Positions 9,663 through 18,122 of a stretch of 64,000 bases of DNA are shown in pieces. The translations under genes were made by a program, and so were the position numbers. The notes beneath the pieces are model-generated. The model saw nothing but the letters and a program-made list of their open reading frames with translations. It had not been told where the DNA came from and searched no databases. The stretch is from Serratia proteamaculans (GTDB taxonomy: Bacteria > Pseudomonadota > Gammaproteobacteria > Enterobacterales > Enterobacteriaceae), in contig NZ_WBKI01000001.1 of assembly GCF_008830365.1 (NCBI RefSeq), positions 930,001 through 994,000 on the forward strand, read 5' to 3'. Within the stretch, counting starts at the first letter, position 1; the number at the start of each line of letters is the position of its first letter.

Positions 9663-10958
9663 ATGCATTCCTCTAACGCACCCATGACGATTAGGGCAAG
9701 AACCAGCGCGATACTGCGTGTGACCTCTGGCAACTTTCTGGAGCAATTTGATTTTTTCCTGTTCGGATTTTATGCCACCTACATCGCCCATACATTCTTT
9801 CCGGCCAGCAGTGAATTTGCCTCGCTGATGATGACCTTTGCAGTCTTTGGCGCGGGCTTTTTGATGCGTCCTATCGGTGCAATCGTGCTGGGTGCGTACA
9901 TTGATAAAGTCGGCAGACGTAAAGGGCTGATTGTTACCCTGTCGATCATGGCCGCGGGTACTTTCCTGATTGTCCTCATCCCCTCTTATCAAGCAATCGG
10001 GCTCTGGGCACCGTTGTTGGTGCTGGGTGGTCGTTTATTACAAGGCTTCTCAGCGGGTGCTGAGCTGGGCGGCGTTTCCGTATACCTGGCTGAGATTGCC
10101 ACGCCAGGCCGTAAAGGCTTTTACACCAGTTGGCAATCTGGCAGCCAGCAAGTGGCCATTATGGTGGCGGCTGCCATGGGCTTCGCACTGAATGCCGTCA
10201 TGGAAGAAAGCGCCATTAGCGCATGGGGCTGGCGTCTGCCTTTCCTGTTCGGCTGCCTGATTGTTCCTTTCATCTTTTTCCTGCGCCGCAAACTGGAAGA
10301 AACCGAAGAGTTCACCGCCCGCCGCAACCACCTGGCGATGCGCGACGTGTTTAAAACCCTTTTAGCAAACTGGCAGGTGGTTATCGCCGGTATGTTGATG
10401 GTCGCCATGACCACCACCGCGTTTTATCTGATCACCGTATATGCACCGACCTTCGGCAAAAAAGTGCTGATGCTCAGCGCATCAGACAGCCTGCTGGTGA
10501 CCTTGCTGGTTGCGATATCCAATTTCCTCTGGCTACCGGTAGGCGGCGCCCTGTCGGACCGTTTTGGCCGTAAGCCTGTCCTGGTTACCATGGCGTTGCT
10601 GGCCCTGGTCACTGCGTATCCGGCGCTTAGTCTGCTTGCTGAAGCCCCCAGCTTTTCCATGATGCTGGCGGTGCTGTTGTGGCTGTCCTTCCTCTACGGC
10701 CTTTACAACGGTGCCATGATCCCGGCGTTAACGGAGATCATGCCGATAGAGGTCCGGGTTGCCGGTTTCTCGTTGGCCTACAGCCTGGCAACCGCTGTTT
10801 TTGGCGGATTTACGCCGGTTATTTCTACCGCACTGATTGAGTACACCGGCGATAAGGCCTCACCCGGTTACTGGATGAGCTTTGCTGCAATATGTGCATT
10901 ACTTGCGACGCTTTATCTGTACCGTCGCAGCCCGTTATCACTACAAACCGCACGTTAA
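9663..10958 (+). CDS. Citrate/tricarballylate-type proton symporter (MFS)
   Basis: 431 residues, 12 predicted membrane helices. Very close in motifs to the CitA/TcuC/CitH citrate and tricarballylate symporters: [23 protein letters not shown] near the N-terminus, the MFS loop motif DKVGRRKG near residue 82, [20 protein letters not shown] in helix 4 and a second DRFGRKP motif near 300. It should import a tricarboxylate with protons across the inner membrane. ATG 9663 lies after GAGATAAAG. A periplasmic-type binding protein follows after 15 bases and a LysR gene closes the cluster, so substrate-induced expression is likely. The exact substrate (citrate, tricarballylate or aconitate) cannot be read from the sequence. 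Confidence 0.88.
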   Translation: MHSSNAPMTIRARTSAILRVTSGNFLEQFDFFLFGFYATYIAHTFFPASSEFASLMMTFAVFGAGFLMRPIGAIVLGAYIDKVGRRKGLIVTLSIMAAGTFLIVLIPSYQAIGLWAPLLVLGGRLLQGFSAGAELGGVSVYLAEIATPGRKGFYTSWQSGSQQVAIMVAAAMGFALNAVMEESAISAWGWRLPFLFGCLIVPFIFFLRRKLEETEEFTARRNHLAMRDVFKTLLANWQVVIAGMLMVAMTTTAFYLITVYAPTFGKKVLMLSASDSLLVTLLVAISNFLWLPVGGALSDRFGRKPVLVTMALLALVTAYPALSLLAEAPSFSMMLAVLLWLSFLYGLYNGAMIPALTEIMPIEVRVAGFSLAYSLATAVFGGFTPVISTALIEYTGDKASPGYWMSFAAICALLATLYLYRRSPLSLQTAR

Positions 10959-10973
10959 ATCAGGGATTACGTC

Positions 10974-11780
10974 ATGCAAAAAATTTATCGTTCACTCCTC
11001 GCTGCGCTGGTGATTTCGTCTGTCAGCACGGGAGTCTCGGCCAAAGAAGTGACCGTCATGATTTCAGGCGGGTTCAAAGCCGCGCTGGAAAAACTGGCGC
11101 CACAATTTGAAGCAAAGAGCGGCGACACTATCATTTTGGTATCAGGTCCCTCTATGGGTAAGACCCCTCAGGCGATCCCAGCACGCCTGGCGCGCGGAGA
11201 AAACGCGGATGTGGTGATTATGGTGGGTGATGCGCTGAAAAGTCTGGAAAAGGATAATTGGCTGCAGCCGGGTTCGCGAGTGGAGTTAGCCGACTCCTCG
11301 ATTGGTATGGTGGTCAAACAAGGTGACCCCAAACCCAATATCAAAAAGGAGGCGGACCTGCGCAATACCCTACTGCAGGCCAAATCTATCGCTTATTCTG
11401 ACAGTGCCAGCGGCCGCTATGTCAGCAGCCAACTGTTCAAAAAACTGGGTATTGAGGACCAGATGAAAGAGAAGGCGCATATGATTGAGCGCATTCCGGT
11501 GGCATCCGAGGTGGCAAAAGGGAAATATGCTGTTGGTTTCCAGCAGGTGAGTGAACTGCTTCCTGTGCCGGGGGTAACCTTTATTGGCGAACTGCCTGAA
11601 GATGTACAATACATTACCCGCTTTGCCGGCGCGGTCACTGCTAAAGCAGAACACCGCCAGGAAGGCAAAGCGCTACTGGACTTTCTGTCTTCCGCCGAGG
11701 CGAAAAACACCATTCGCGCCACCGGAATGAGATCCGTTAAGGCGGAATTACCGGTTAAACAGCGTGATACTGTTCAGTGA
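10974..11780 (+). CDS. ModA-like periplasmic substrate-binding protein, orphan
   Basis: 268 residues with a cleavable signal peptide (MQKIYRSLLAALVISSVSTGVSA, cleavage near 23). The mature part has the type II periplasmic-binding layout of the molybdate-binding (ModA) superfamily: early VMISGGFKAALEKLAPQFEAKSG, then GENADVVIMVGDALKSL and SDSASGRYVSSQLFKKLGI. No ABC permease or ATPase is nearby; it follows the MFS symporter by 15 bases and is almost certainly in its operon. Residues that contact molybdate cannot be checked by eye, so an organic-acid ligand matching the symporter is at least as likely. Its 3' end overlaps the convergent LysR gene by 26 bases. Confidence 0.75.
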   Translation: MQKIYRSLLAALVISSVSTGVSAKEVTVMISGGFKAALEKLAPQFEAKSGDTIILVSGPSMGKTPQAIPARLARGENADVVIMVGDALKSLEKDNWLQPGSRVELADSSIGMVVKQGDPKPNIKKEADLRNTLLQAKSIAYSDSASGRYVSSQLFKKLGIEDQMKEKAHMIERIPVASEVAKGKYAVGFQQVSELLPVPGVTFIGELPEDVQYITRFAGAVTAKAEHRQEGKALLDFLSSAEAKNTIRATGMRSVKAELPVKQRDTVQ

Positions 11781-12654
11781 TTAACTTTTCCAACTCGGCG
11801 GCAACGTAGGACTGCATACGCCCACTGCGCCTGATCAGGCCAACCGTGCGCTTCACCACCGGGTCAGTCAGCGGCAAGTGAGTCAGCACTGAATGCTCTG
11901 ACGTCGGCATCGACATAGCGGGTACGGCGGCAATGCCGACTCCCGCTTCAACCATGCCCAGCATCGTCGTCACATGGCGGGTTTCGCAGATACTGGGGCG
12001 CTCAGGAATGATGTGTTCCAGCATGTTATCCAGCAGATTGCGGTTACCTGAGGTCTTATCCAGCCCCACATAATCCTGCTGATAAAACTCGCGCCAGGTC
12101 AGTTTTTTTTTACTCGCGATGGGATGATCGCGCCTGCAGGCAGCCACGTAGACATCCTCCACCAACGGCAGAAATTCGATGTTGGGTTGCAGGTTTCTCG
12201 CAAAACAGATGCCGAAGTCAGCCTGACCACTGGCAACCGCTTCAATAACATTACCCGCGCTGCTGTCGATAAGCTTAACGCGTACCCGTGGATAGCGGGC
12301 CTGGAAACGGCGAATCACATCGGGCATGAAATAGTAGGCCGCCGAGGGCACCGTAGCGACGGTGACCAGCCCTACGCGGTCCTGGCTGACCTTATTGATA
12401 TCCGCTAATACCAACTCAACATTCGCCAGGAGCTGATCTGAACGCTCAGCGAAAGTCTGCCCATAGAGTGTCAACGTGACGCGCCGGGTCGTTCTGTCGA
12501 ACAGTTTAATGCCCAGCGCGGATTCCAGCTTCTCTATCCTGCGGCTCAGTGCTGACTGTGAAAGGCAAATAGACTCCGCGGCAAGCCGAAAATTACCGTA
12601 TTCAACCAGGGCTCGGAAGGCATAAAGATCGTTAAGATCGAAATTCACAGGCAT
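11755..12654 (-). CDS. LysR-family transcriptional regulator of the symporter cluster
   Basis: 299 residues from the ATG at 12654; the frame can be extended 7 codons to a TTG at 12675, but MPVNFDLNDLYAFRALVEYGNF is the normal LysR opening. The winged helix-turn-helix (FRLAAESICLSQSALSRRIEKLESALGIKLFDRTTRRVTLT) sits at about residues 20-60 and a LysR effector domain fills 90-295. Tail-to-tail with the binding-protein gene, overlapping it by 26 bases. Probably controls the adjacent symporter operon in response to its substrate; this is inferred from position only. Confidence 0.88.
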   Translation of the reverse strand: MPVNFDLNDLYAFRALVEYGNFRLAAESICLSQSALSRRIEKLESALGIKLFDRTTRRVTLTLYGQTFAERSDQLLANVELVLADINKVSQDRVGLVTVATVPSAAYYFMPDVIRRFQARYPRVRVKLIDSSAGNVIEAVASGQADFGICFARNLQPNIEFLPLVEDVYVAACRRDHPIASKKKLTWREFYQQDYVGLDKTSGNRNLLDNMLEHIIPERPSICETRHVTTMLGMVEAGVGIAAVPAMSMPTSEHSVLTHLPLTDPVVKRTVGLIRRSGRMQSYVAAELEKLITEQYHAV

Positions 12655-12908
12655 AGCGGCAGACAATCCTTTCAAGGGTAGCGAGGGCTTAAAGAAAAGA
12701 TGATAGCCGCATATGGGACAACGGCAAGCCTTAAAGACTGACCGACATTCGCCACCGGTGCGCTACTTTGGGGGTCTGTAACCAGGCAGCCGCTAATGTT
12801 CAGCGATGCATGCTGGATAAAGGTTTCGAGCCGAAAAACAAACTCAATCTGGTATGTCGCAATTACCCGCAAGTCACGGGCTGCCCAAAAACATAAAGCT
12901 TCCCCGAA

Positions 12909-13514
12909 CTATCGCAGTTTATTGGAACTATTCCGTAAGCCGCTTGCCAGTTGAGTAAACACTTCAATAATTTTTGGCAGCGCCCGTTGCGGATCGTCGC
13001 TCGCAGCAATCCAAAGCGCGGAATTCAGCGCGGCACTGTTTAACAGATGTGCAGCGGCATCCGCGTCAACCGATTTAAGTACGCCGCGTTCGATCAACTT
13101 TATGACTGTCTGGCGGGTGGATTCGAGGCAACTATTCTGGCTGGGCCATTGTGCCGGATCCCCAAGGAAAGCCGGACCATCAAGCAGAACGATGCGCCTT
13201 ACTTCTGTGTCCAGCGCCATCTTAATATAGGCAATCCCTTCAGCCAGCAGCCTTTCCCAGTCGTCACCGGCATTCGCGGCGGCGGCTTTGGCTCGTTGTG
13301 CCATTTCACCATCTACTTGAGCAACAACAGCGGCAAGCAGCCCCTTTTTATCACCAAAGTTGTGGTATAGCGCCCCACGTGTCAGGCCAACGCTGGCGGT
13401 TAATTCATCCATTGATACGGCAGCAAAACCTCTTTCGGCAAAGGATTTCCGCGCTGCCGTAATCAATTTGGCGCGGTTCTCTTCCATTGTCTCGGCGCGG
13501 CGTTTGGCGGCCAT
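12909..13514 (-). CDS. TetR-family repressor
   Basis: 201 residues. The frame runs much further upstream (to 13916), across ridA, but the ATG at 13514 has GGAGA 5 bases before it and starts a normal TetR protein: MAAKRRAETMEENRAKLITAARKSFAERG, then the helix-turn-helix VSMDELTASVGLTRGALYHNFGDKKGLL at about residues 33-60. The C-terminal ligand domain is not diagnostic. Divergent from ridA with three palindromic 17-mers between the two starts, so it probably represses itself and ridA. The ligand is unknown. Confidence 0.9.
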   Translation of the reverse strand: MAAKRRAETMEENRAKLITAARKSFAERGFAAVSMDELTASVGLTRGALYHNFGDKKGLLAAVVAQVDGEMAQRAKAAAANAGDDWERLLAEGIAYIKMALDTEVRRIVLLDGPAFLGDPAQWPSQNSCLESTRQTVIKLIERGVLKSVDADAAAHLLNSAALNSALWIAASDDPQRALPKIIEVFTQLASGLRNSSNKLR

Positions 13515-13529
13515 ACGATCTCCTTTTTG

Positions 13530-13598
13530 ACATACGTAACGGATGTCATTTGACATACGCGGCGTATGTGTGATTAATTCAACATACGCCGCGTATAT
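13530..13598. promoter_or_regulatory. Three tandem TetR-type operators
   Basis: Three related 17-bp palindromes centred at 13538, 13561 and 13590 lie between the divergent TetR and RidA genes. The middle one, ACATACGCGGCGTATGT (13553-13569), is a perfect 8+1+8 dyad; the outer two (13530-13546 and 13582-13598) match it with one mismatch between arms. Such repeats beside a TetR gene are its likely binding sites. Confidence 0.8.
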
Positions 13599-13658
13599 TA
13601 AATCAATTTTGCATACCGCGCATCCCGCATCACACATTGACTTAAGAAAGGAAATTCC

Positions 13659-14066
13659 ATGATCCAGCGTGAACCTATTTTTCCTGCTAATCGCCATACT
13701 CTCTATGAAGAGCACGGTTATTCCGCCGCGATCCGTTCTGGCGATATGTTGTTCGTTTCCGGTCAAGTTGGTAGCCGCGCCGATGGTACGCCGGAGCCGG
13801 ATTTTGCCGCGCAGGTGCAACTTGCCTTTGCTAACCTGGCAGCGACTCTTGCAGCAGCTGGTTGTACGTTTGACGACCTGCTTGATGTCACCACCTTTCA
13901 TACTGACCCGGAACATCAGTTTCCGACGATCATGCAGGTGAAACAGTCCATTTTCCCGCAGCCCCCTTACCCGAACTGGACAGCCGTTGGCGTTACCTGG
14001 CTTGCGGGATTCGATTTTGAAATTAAGGTCATTGCCCGAATTCCAACCTCAACCTCCGCAGGTTGA
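13659..14066 (+). CDS. RidA/YjgF-family protein
   Basis: 135 residues, typical of the family. Matches the RidA/YER057c/UK114 pattern: SGDMLFVSGQVG near residue 27, a central alpha-helix (QVQLAFANLAATLAAAG), DLLDVTTFHTD, and the C-terminal PYPNWTAVGVTWLA. RidA proteins hydrolyse reactive enamine/imine intermediates; diverged members have other amine or carbonyl substrates, and the usual RidA arginine (in an RxxxEI/VEVEAIA-type tail) is replaced here by FEIKVIARIP. ATG 13659 follows AAAGGAAA. Divergent from the TetR gene and followed by remains of an aldo/keto reductase that may once have been its operon partner. Confidence 0.88.
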   Translation: MIQREPIFPANRHTLYEEHGYSAAIRSGDMLFVSGQVGSRADGTPEPDFAAQVQLAFANLAATLAAAGCTFDDLLDVTTFHTDPEHQFPTIMQVKQSIFPQPPYPNWTAVGVTWLAGFDFEIKVIARIPTSTSAG

Positions 14067-14076
14067 CAGAGCGTAA

Positions 14077-14468
<392 letters not shown>

Positions 14469-14554
14469 TTACAAGCTCCTGTGAACTAAATTCCCCCAAA
14501 CTTCAAAACATTCGGAGCGCCGTCTAAAAACCCTCTTGATTCATTCCCCACACC

Positions 14555-14579
14555 TATAATACTGTATATAAACACAGTC
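14555..14579 (+). promoter_or_regulatory. LexA (SOS) box and -10 element of umuDC
   Basis: TACTGTATATAAACACAGTC at 14560-14579 has the CTG-N10-CAG core and AT-rich centre of a strong LexA site. A perfect TATAAT -10 element (14555-14560) abuts it, so bound LexA would block the promoter. umuD begins 92 bases downstream. Confidence 0.88.
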
Positions 14580-14599
14580 AATTAATAGGACAGTAAATC

Positions 14600-14665
14600 A
14601 TGTATAAGGCTTCGAACAGCACTACTGTGGTCAAGCAAAAGCGGCTGTACTTTCTCCAGGATTGA
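14600..14665 (+). other. 21-codon upstream frame in register with umuD
   Basis: ATG 14600 has AGGAC 7-8 bases upstream and encodes MYKASNSTTVVKQKRLYFLQ plus D before TGA at 14663-14665. It is in the same frame as umuD, whose start codon follows two codons later, and its length equals the N-terminal arm of full UmuD. It is either a severed umuD N-terminus or a translated leader coupled to umuD. Confidence 0.55.
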
Positions 14666-14671
14666 CAATAT

Positions 14672-15037
14672 ATGGCTAGAATGAGTGCATATGGGAATCC
14701 CGCGCAAGACTATATACACGCGCGGATCGACCTCAACGAATACTGCATAAGCCATCCTTCTGCGACCTACTTTTTGATCGCCTCTGGGGAAAGCATGATC
14801 GAAGCCGGGATCACCGACGGATCCCTGTTGGTTGTCGACCGAAGCATTGGCGCCTGTCACGGCGATATCGTGATCGCCAGCATCGCAGGCGAGTTCACGG
14901 TTAAACGTCTCTGCCTGCGTCCTGTCGCGCAGCTTGAGCCGATGAATCCAGAGTTTCGCCCCATTCCTCTGCCGGATGGCGGCGATGATCTGAGCATCGT
15001 CGGCGTGGTGGTTTCAACCATCACCAGGCTGAAATAA
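14672..15037 (+). CDS. umuD: UmuD-like SOS mutagenesis protein lacking the N-terminal arm
   Basis: 121 residues; UmuD is usually about 139. The catalytic domain is intact: nucleophile Ser41 in SGESM and Lys78 in GEFTVKRL, 37 apart as in UmuD (Ser60/Lys97). The region aligning to the self-cleavage site (usually C-G or A-G before F-P-S-P) reads [10 protein letters not shown], so the scissile pair is absent, and the arm is cut off by the TGA at 14663. The product would resemble processed UmuD', the form that joins UmuC as DNA polymerase V. ATG 14672 has AGGA 10 bases upstream. The stop overlaps the umuC start (TAATG). LexA-controlled. Confidence 0.85.
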   Translation: MARMSAYGNPAQDYIHARIDLNEYCISHPSATYFLIASGESMIEAGITDGSLLVVDRSIGACHGDIVIASIAGEFTVKRLCLRPVAQLEPMNPEFRPIPLPDGGDDLSIVGVVVSTITRLK

Positions 15038-16305
15038 TGTACGCCCTGGCCGATGTAAACAGCTTCTATGCGAGTTGCGAAACGCTGTGGCGTCCGGATC
15101 TGCGTGGTCGACCGGTGGTTGTTCTGTCTAATAATGACGGCTGTGTAGTAGCGCAAAGCAAAGAGGCAAAGGCTCTGGGCCTGAAAACAGGCGCGCCCTA
15201 TTTCAAAATAAAGCGCGATTTTGAGCGTGCCGGCGGTATCGCATTCAGCAGCAACTACGAGCTGTATGCCGATATGTCGATGCGAGTGATGGCCGTGTTC
15301 GAAGAGATGGCACCACGGGTCGAAATTTACTCCATCGACGAAAGCTTCCTTGATCTTACCCGGGTACAAAACTGCGTCGATTTGGCAGCGTTCGGGCACC
15401 AGGTACGGACCAAAGTGCTGCGTAATACCGGGCTTACCATAGGCGTGGGGATTGCCCAGACCAAAACCCTGGCAAAGCTGGCGAACTTCGCGGCAAAAAA
15501 ATGGGAGCAAACCCGCGGCGTGGTTGATCTTTCAAACCTGGAACGGCAGCGAAAATTGATGTCCTTGGTGCCGGCAGAAGAAGTCTGGGGTATCGGGCGG
15601 CGCATCACCAAAGAGCTGCGAAATATGGGAATAAAAACTGCACTGCAACTGGCGGATGCAAGCACCTCGATGATTCGCAAGCATTTCAGCGTGGTGGTTG
15701 AACGCACGGTGCGTGAACTGCGTGGTGAATCCTGCTTGTCACTTGAAGAATTTGCCCCAAGCAAACAGCAGATCATTTGCAGCAGGTCATTCGGCGATCG
15801 CGTCACTGAGTACAATGATATGCATCAGGCTATCTGCATGCACGCTTCACGCGCAGCAGAAAAACTGCGCGAAGAGCACCAATATTGCCGGAATATCAAT
15901 GCATGGGTTAAAACCAGCCCCTTCTCAACCAACGAAAAATATTACGGCAACACCGCGAGCATCAGGCTCAGTACGCCGACGCAAGATACCCGCGACATCA
16001 TTGCCGCCGCGATTCGATGCCTTGACAAGATTTGGCAGCCCGGCCATCGTTATCTAAAAGCTGGCGTTATGCTGCAGGACTTCTATTCGCAAGGCGTCGC
16101 TCAGTTGAACCTGTTCGACGAGTATCAGCCGCGCCCCAACAGTGAACGCTTGATGGCAGCCTTGGATCTGATCAATCAGTCCGGGCGCGCTGGAGTCTGG
16201 TTTGCCGGACAAGGCAATCAGCAGACCTGGTCGATGAAACGTGAATTTCTCTCCCCCGCATACACCACGCGGGTCAGCGATTTACCGCATGCTCGTGTGT
16301 ACTGA
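15037..16305 (+). CDS. umuC: UmuC, catalytic subunit of DNA polymerase V
   Basis: 422 residues, full length. Y-family translesion polymerase: the first catalytic motif is [10 protein letters not shown] (residues 6-15), then [18 protein letters not shown] and the second metal-binding motif [10 protein letters not shown] near residue 98-107. Helix-hairpin-helix and little-finger regions follow, ending in [17 protein letters not shown] as in other UmuC proteins. Translationally coupled to umuD by a 1-base overlap and expressed from the same SOS promoter. It needs UmuD'2 and RecA-ATP for activity. Confidence 0.96.
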   Translation: MYALADVNSFYASCETLWRPDLRGRPVVVLSNNDGCVVAQSKEAKALGLKTGAPYFKIKRDFERAGGIAFSSNYELYADMSMRVMAVFEEMAPRVEIYSIDESFLDLTRVQNCVDLAAFGHQVRTKVLRNTGLTIGVGIAQTKTLAKLANFAAKKWEQTRGVVDLSNLERQRKLMSLVPAEEVWGIGRRITKELRNMGIKTALQLADASTSMIRKHFSVVVERTVRELRGESCLSLEEFAPSKQQIICSRSFGDRVTEYNDMHQAICMHASRAAEKLREEHQYCRNINAWVKTSPFSTNEKYYGNTASIRLSTPTQDTRDIIAAAIRCLDKIWQPGHRYLKAGVMLQDFYSQGVAQLNLFDEYQPRPNSERLMAALDLINQSGRAGVWFAGQGNQQTWSMKREFLSPAYTTRVSDLPHARVY

Positions 16306-16432
16306 TGTCGACAAGGCGACTTTGCGGTCATGAAATAAAGGAATAATGACCCAATCAGCCTATAGAATGCTAAACTCGCTGCCTAAAACTTCATGCCCAT
16401 AGTGCCCCCAATTGAGAACGAGCACGATTTAA

Positions 16433-17365
16433 ATGTCAGAACAACAAACAGTTAGTCAAAAAGAGCAGTACAACCTGAACAAATTGCAAAAGCGCCTGCG
16501 TCGTAACGTGGGCCAGGCTATCGCCGATTTCAACATGATTGAAGAAGGCGACCGTATCATGGTTTGCCTGTCCGGCGGCAAAGACAGCTACACCATGCTG
16601 GAAATCCTGCGCAACCTGCAGCAGAGCGCACCGGTCAATTTCTCACTGATTGCGGTCAACCTCGATCAGAAACAGCCTGGTTTCCCTGAGCATATCCTGC
16701 CGGCCTATCTGGAAAGCCTGGGGGTGGAATACAAGATCGTTGAGGAAAACACCTACAGCATCGTCAAGGACAAGATCCCGGAAGGCAAAACCACCTGCTC
16801 ACTGTGTTCACGCCTGCGCCGCGGCATTCTTTACCGCACCGCTACCGAGCTGGGAGCCACCAAGATTGCCCTTGGCCACCACCGTGACGACATTCTGCAG
16901 ACGTTGTTCCTCAACATGTTCTACGGCGGCAAACTGAAAGGCATGCCGCCTAAACTGATGAGCGACGATGGTAAGCACGTGGTGATTCGCCCGCTGGCTT
17001 ATTGCCGTGAAAAAGACATCGAGCGTTTCTCGGTCGCTAAAGGCTTCCCGATTATCCCGTGCAACCTGTGCGGTTCGCAGCCCAATCTGCAGCGCCAGGT
17101 GATTGGTGACATGCTGCGTGACTGGGATAAACGTTATCCGGGCCGCCTGGAAACCATGTTCAGCGCAATGCAAAACGTGGTGCCTTCGCACCTGAGTGAC
17201 TACAACCTGTTTGATTTTAAAGGGATCCACCACGGTAGCGAAGTGGTTGACGGTGGCGATCTGGCCTTTGACCGTGAAGATCTCCCAATGCAGCCGGTCG
17301 GCTGGCAACCGGAAGACGCGGATGAAGCCGTCCCGGTCCGTTTAGACGTTCTCGAAATCAAATAA
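16433..17365 (+). CDS. ttcA: tRNA 2-thiocytidine biosynthesis protein
   Basis: 310 residues. ATP-dependent thiolation of cytidine 32 in certain tRNAs, using an iron-sulfur cluster. The PP-loop is SGGKDS near residue 45; cluster-binding cysteines are in CSLC (about 122 and 125) and CNLC (about 222-225). GHHRDD and the C-terminal region match TtcA. The ATG at 16433 is the normal start. In E. coli ttcA also lies close to fnrS and zntB, so the local order is conserved. Confidence 0.97.
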   Translation: MSEQQTVSQKEQYNLNKLQKRLRRNVGQAIADFNMIEEGDRIMVCLSGGKDSYTMLEILRNLQQSAPVNFSLIAVNLDQKQPGFPEHILPAYLESLGVEYKIVEENTYSIVKDKIPEGKTTCSLCSRLRRGILYRTATELGATKIALGHHRDDILQTLFLNMFYGGKLKGMPPKLMSDDGKHVVIRPLAYCREKDIERFSVAKGFPIIPCNLCGSQPNLQRQVIGDMLRDWDKRYPGRLETMFSAMQNVVPSHLSDYNLFDFKGIHHGSEVVDGGDLAFDREDLPMQPVGWQPEDADEAVPVRLDVLEIK

Positions 17366-17373
17366 GCCGTTTT

Positions 17374-17396
17374 GCCGCCCGTTCTCCGCGGGCGGC
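17374..17396 (+). terminator. Terminator after ttcA
   Basis: 8-bp stem GCCGCCCG (17374-17381) and CGGGCGGC (17389-17396) followed by TCTTTCCCTT. Confidence 0.65.
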
Positions 17397-17470
17397 TCTT
17401 TCCCTTCATCAGTTGTCGATCCCGCTCGCAATTTCAGCAGAATTCATCGGACAGTGCCGTTTTTATCCTA

Positions 17471-17490
17471 TACTGTGTTTTTATACAGTC
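17471..17490 (+). promoter_or_regulatory. LexA-like box before the VOC-family gene
   Basis: TACTGTGTTTTTATACAGTC contains the CTG-N10-CAG core, both flanking TA/TC bases and an AT-rich centre. It ends 16 bases before the ATG of the VOC gene, so LexA bound here would sit over the start region of its transcript. Confidence 0.6.
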
Positions 17491-17506
17491 ACCCTGGAGA
17501 TTACCG

Positions 17507-17905
17507 ATGAACATCACTCCCTGCTTGTCTCACGTTTCTCTCGGCAGCAATAATTTTGACGCCGCAGCCGATTTTTACGATCGTACTCTCGCCGCACTAG
17601 GCTGTCGACGGGTGTTGGAACACCCTGGTGCCATTGGCTATGGGCGTGATTATCCGGAATTCTGGCTGCAAGTGCCGATCGACGGTAAACCGGCCACGAA
17701 CGGCAATGGCCTGCACGTGGGTTTTTTCGCCACCAGTAAACAACAGGTTGATGATTTCTACCGCCATGCGCTGGAGGCCGGCGCGACAGATGAAGGGGCT
17801 CCCGGCTCACGGCCGCACTATGGTGAAGCCTATTATGGCTGCTTTGTTCGTGACCTGGACGGACATAAGATCGAGGCCAGTTTCTGGGATGAAAGTGCAG
17901 CCTGA
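17507..17905 (+). CDS. VOC-family (glyoxalase/bleomycin-resistance fold) protein
   Basis: 132 residues from ATG 17507, which has CTGGAGA before it; a longer frame from 17372 crosses the terminator of ttcA and is not credible. Single-domain VOC fold: CLSHVSLGSNNFDAAADFYDRTLAALGCRR at the start, GNGLHVGFFATSKQQVDDFY, and the C-terminal DLDGHKIEASFWDE with the usual metal-site glutamate. Likely metal ligands are His9, His69 and Glu126 by position. Similar YxxK-type family members include glyoxalases and thiol transferases; the substrate here is unknown. A good LexA box precedes it, suggesting induction on DNA damage. Confidence 0.85.
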   Translation: MNITPCLSHVSLGSNNFDAAADFYDRTLAALGCRRVLEHPGAIGYGRDYPEFWLQVPIDGKPATNGNGLHVGFFATSKQQVDDFYRHALEAGATDEGAPGSRPHYGEAYYGCFVRDLDGHKIEASFWDESAA

Positions 17906-17922
17906 CGGGGTAAATTGCAGAC

Positions 17923-18045
17923 AAAAAAATGCCGGTGATTAAACCGGCATCGTATGAATCAATGTGCTATGCAGTAATTCTAAATATAAGAAAGTAAGAC
18001 AATTATGGAGCGCAACGCCCATCGCTTGACGTTGCATTCACCTGC
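17923..18045 (-). ncRNA. fnrS: FnrS, anaerobically induced Hfq-dependent small RNA
   Basis: Recognised by sequence. On the minus strand the RNA starts GCAGGTGAATGCAACGTCAA at 18045, continues with AGCGATGGGCGTTGCGCTCC and ends in a hairpin ATGCCGGT/ACCGGCAT (17943-17950 with 17929-17936) plus seven Ts. The 5' third is nearly identical to E. coli FnrS; the terminator stem differs. It sits between zntB and ttcA as in E. coli. FnrS base-pairs with mRNAs of aerobic and oxidative-stress enzymes (for example sodB, sodA, maeA) and lowers them when oxygen is absent. Confidence 0.95.
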
Positions 18046-18080
18046 GAGATAGATCATGCCCCATTTCCCCCCGGCAAAAG

Positions 18081-18094
18081 TTGATATCGCTCAA
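18081..18094 (-). promoter_or_regulatory. FNR box of fnrS
   Basis: TTGAGCGATATCAA on the minus strand matches TTGAT-N4-ATCAA in 9 of 10 positions. Its centre is about 42 bases upstream of the fnrS start, the class II activator position. Confidence 0.88.
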
Positions 18095-18122
18095 TGTTAA
18101 CCGGGTTATCAGCGTTTTTTGG

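Noticed and set aside
14582-14860. 92-codon minus-strand frame over the umuD start
   Set aside because: Antisense to umuD with no own signals.
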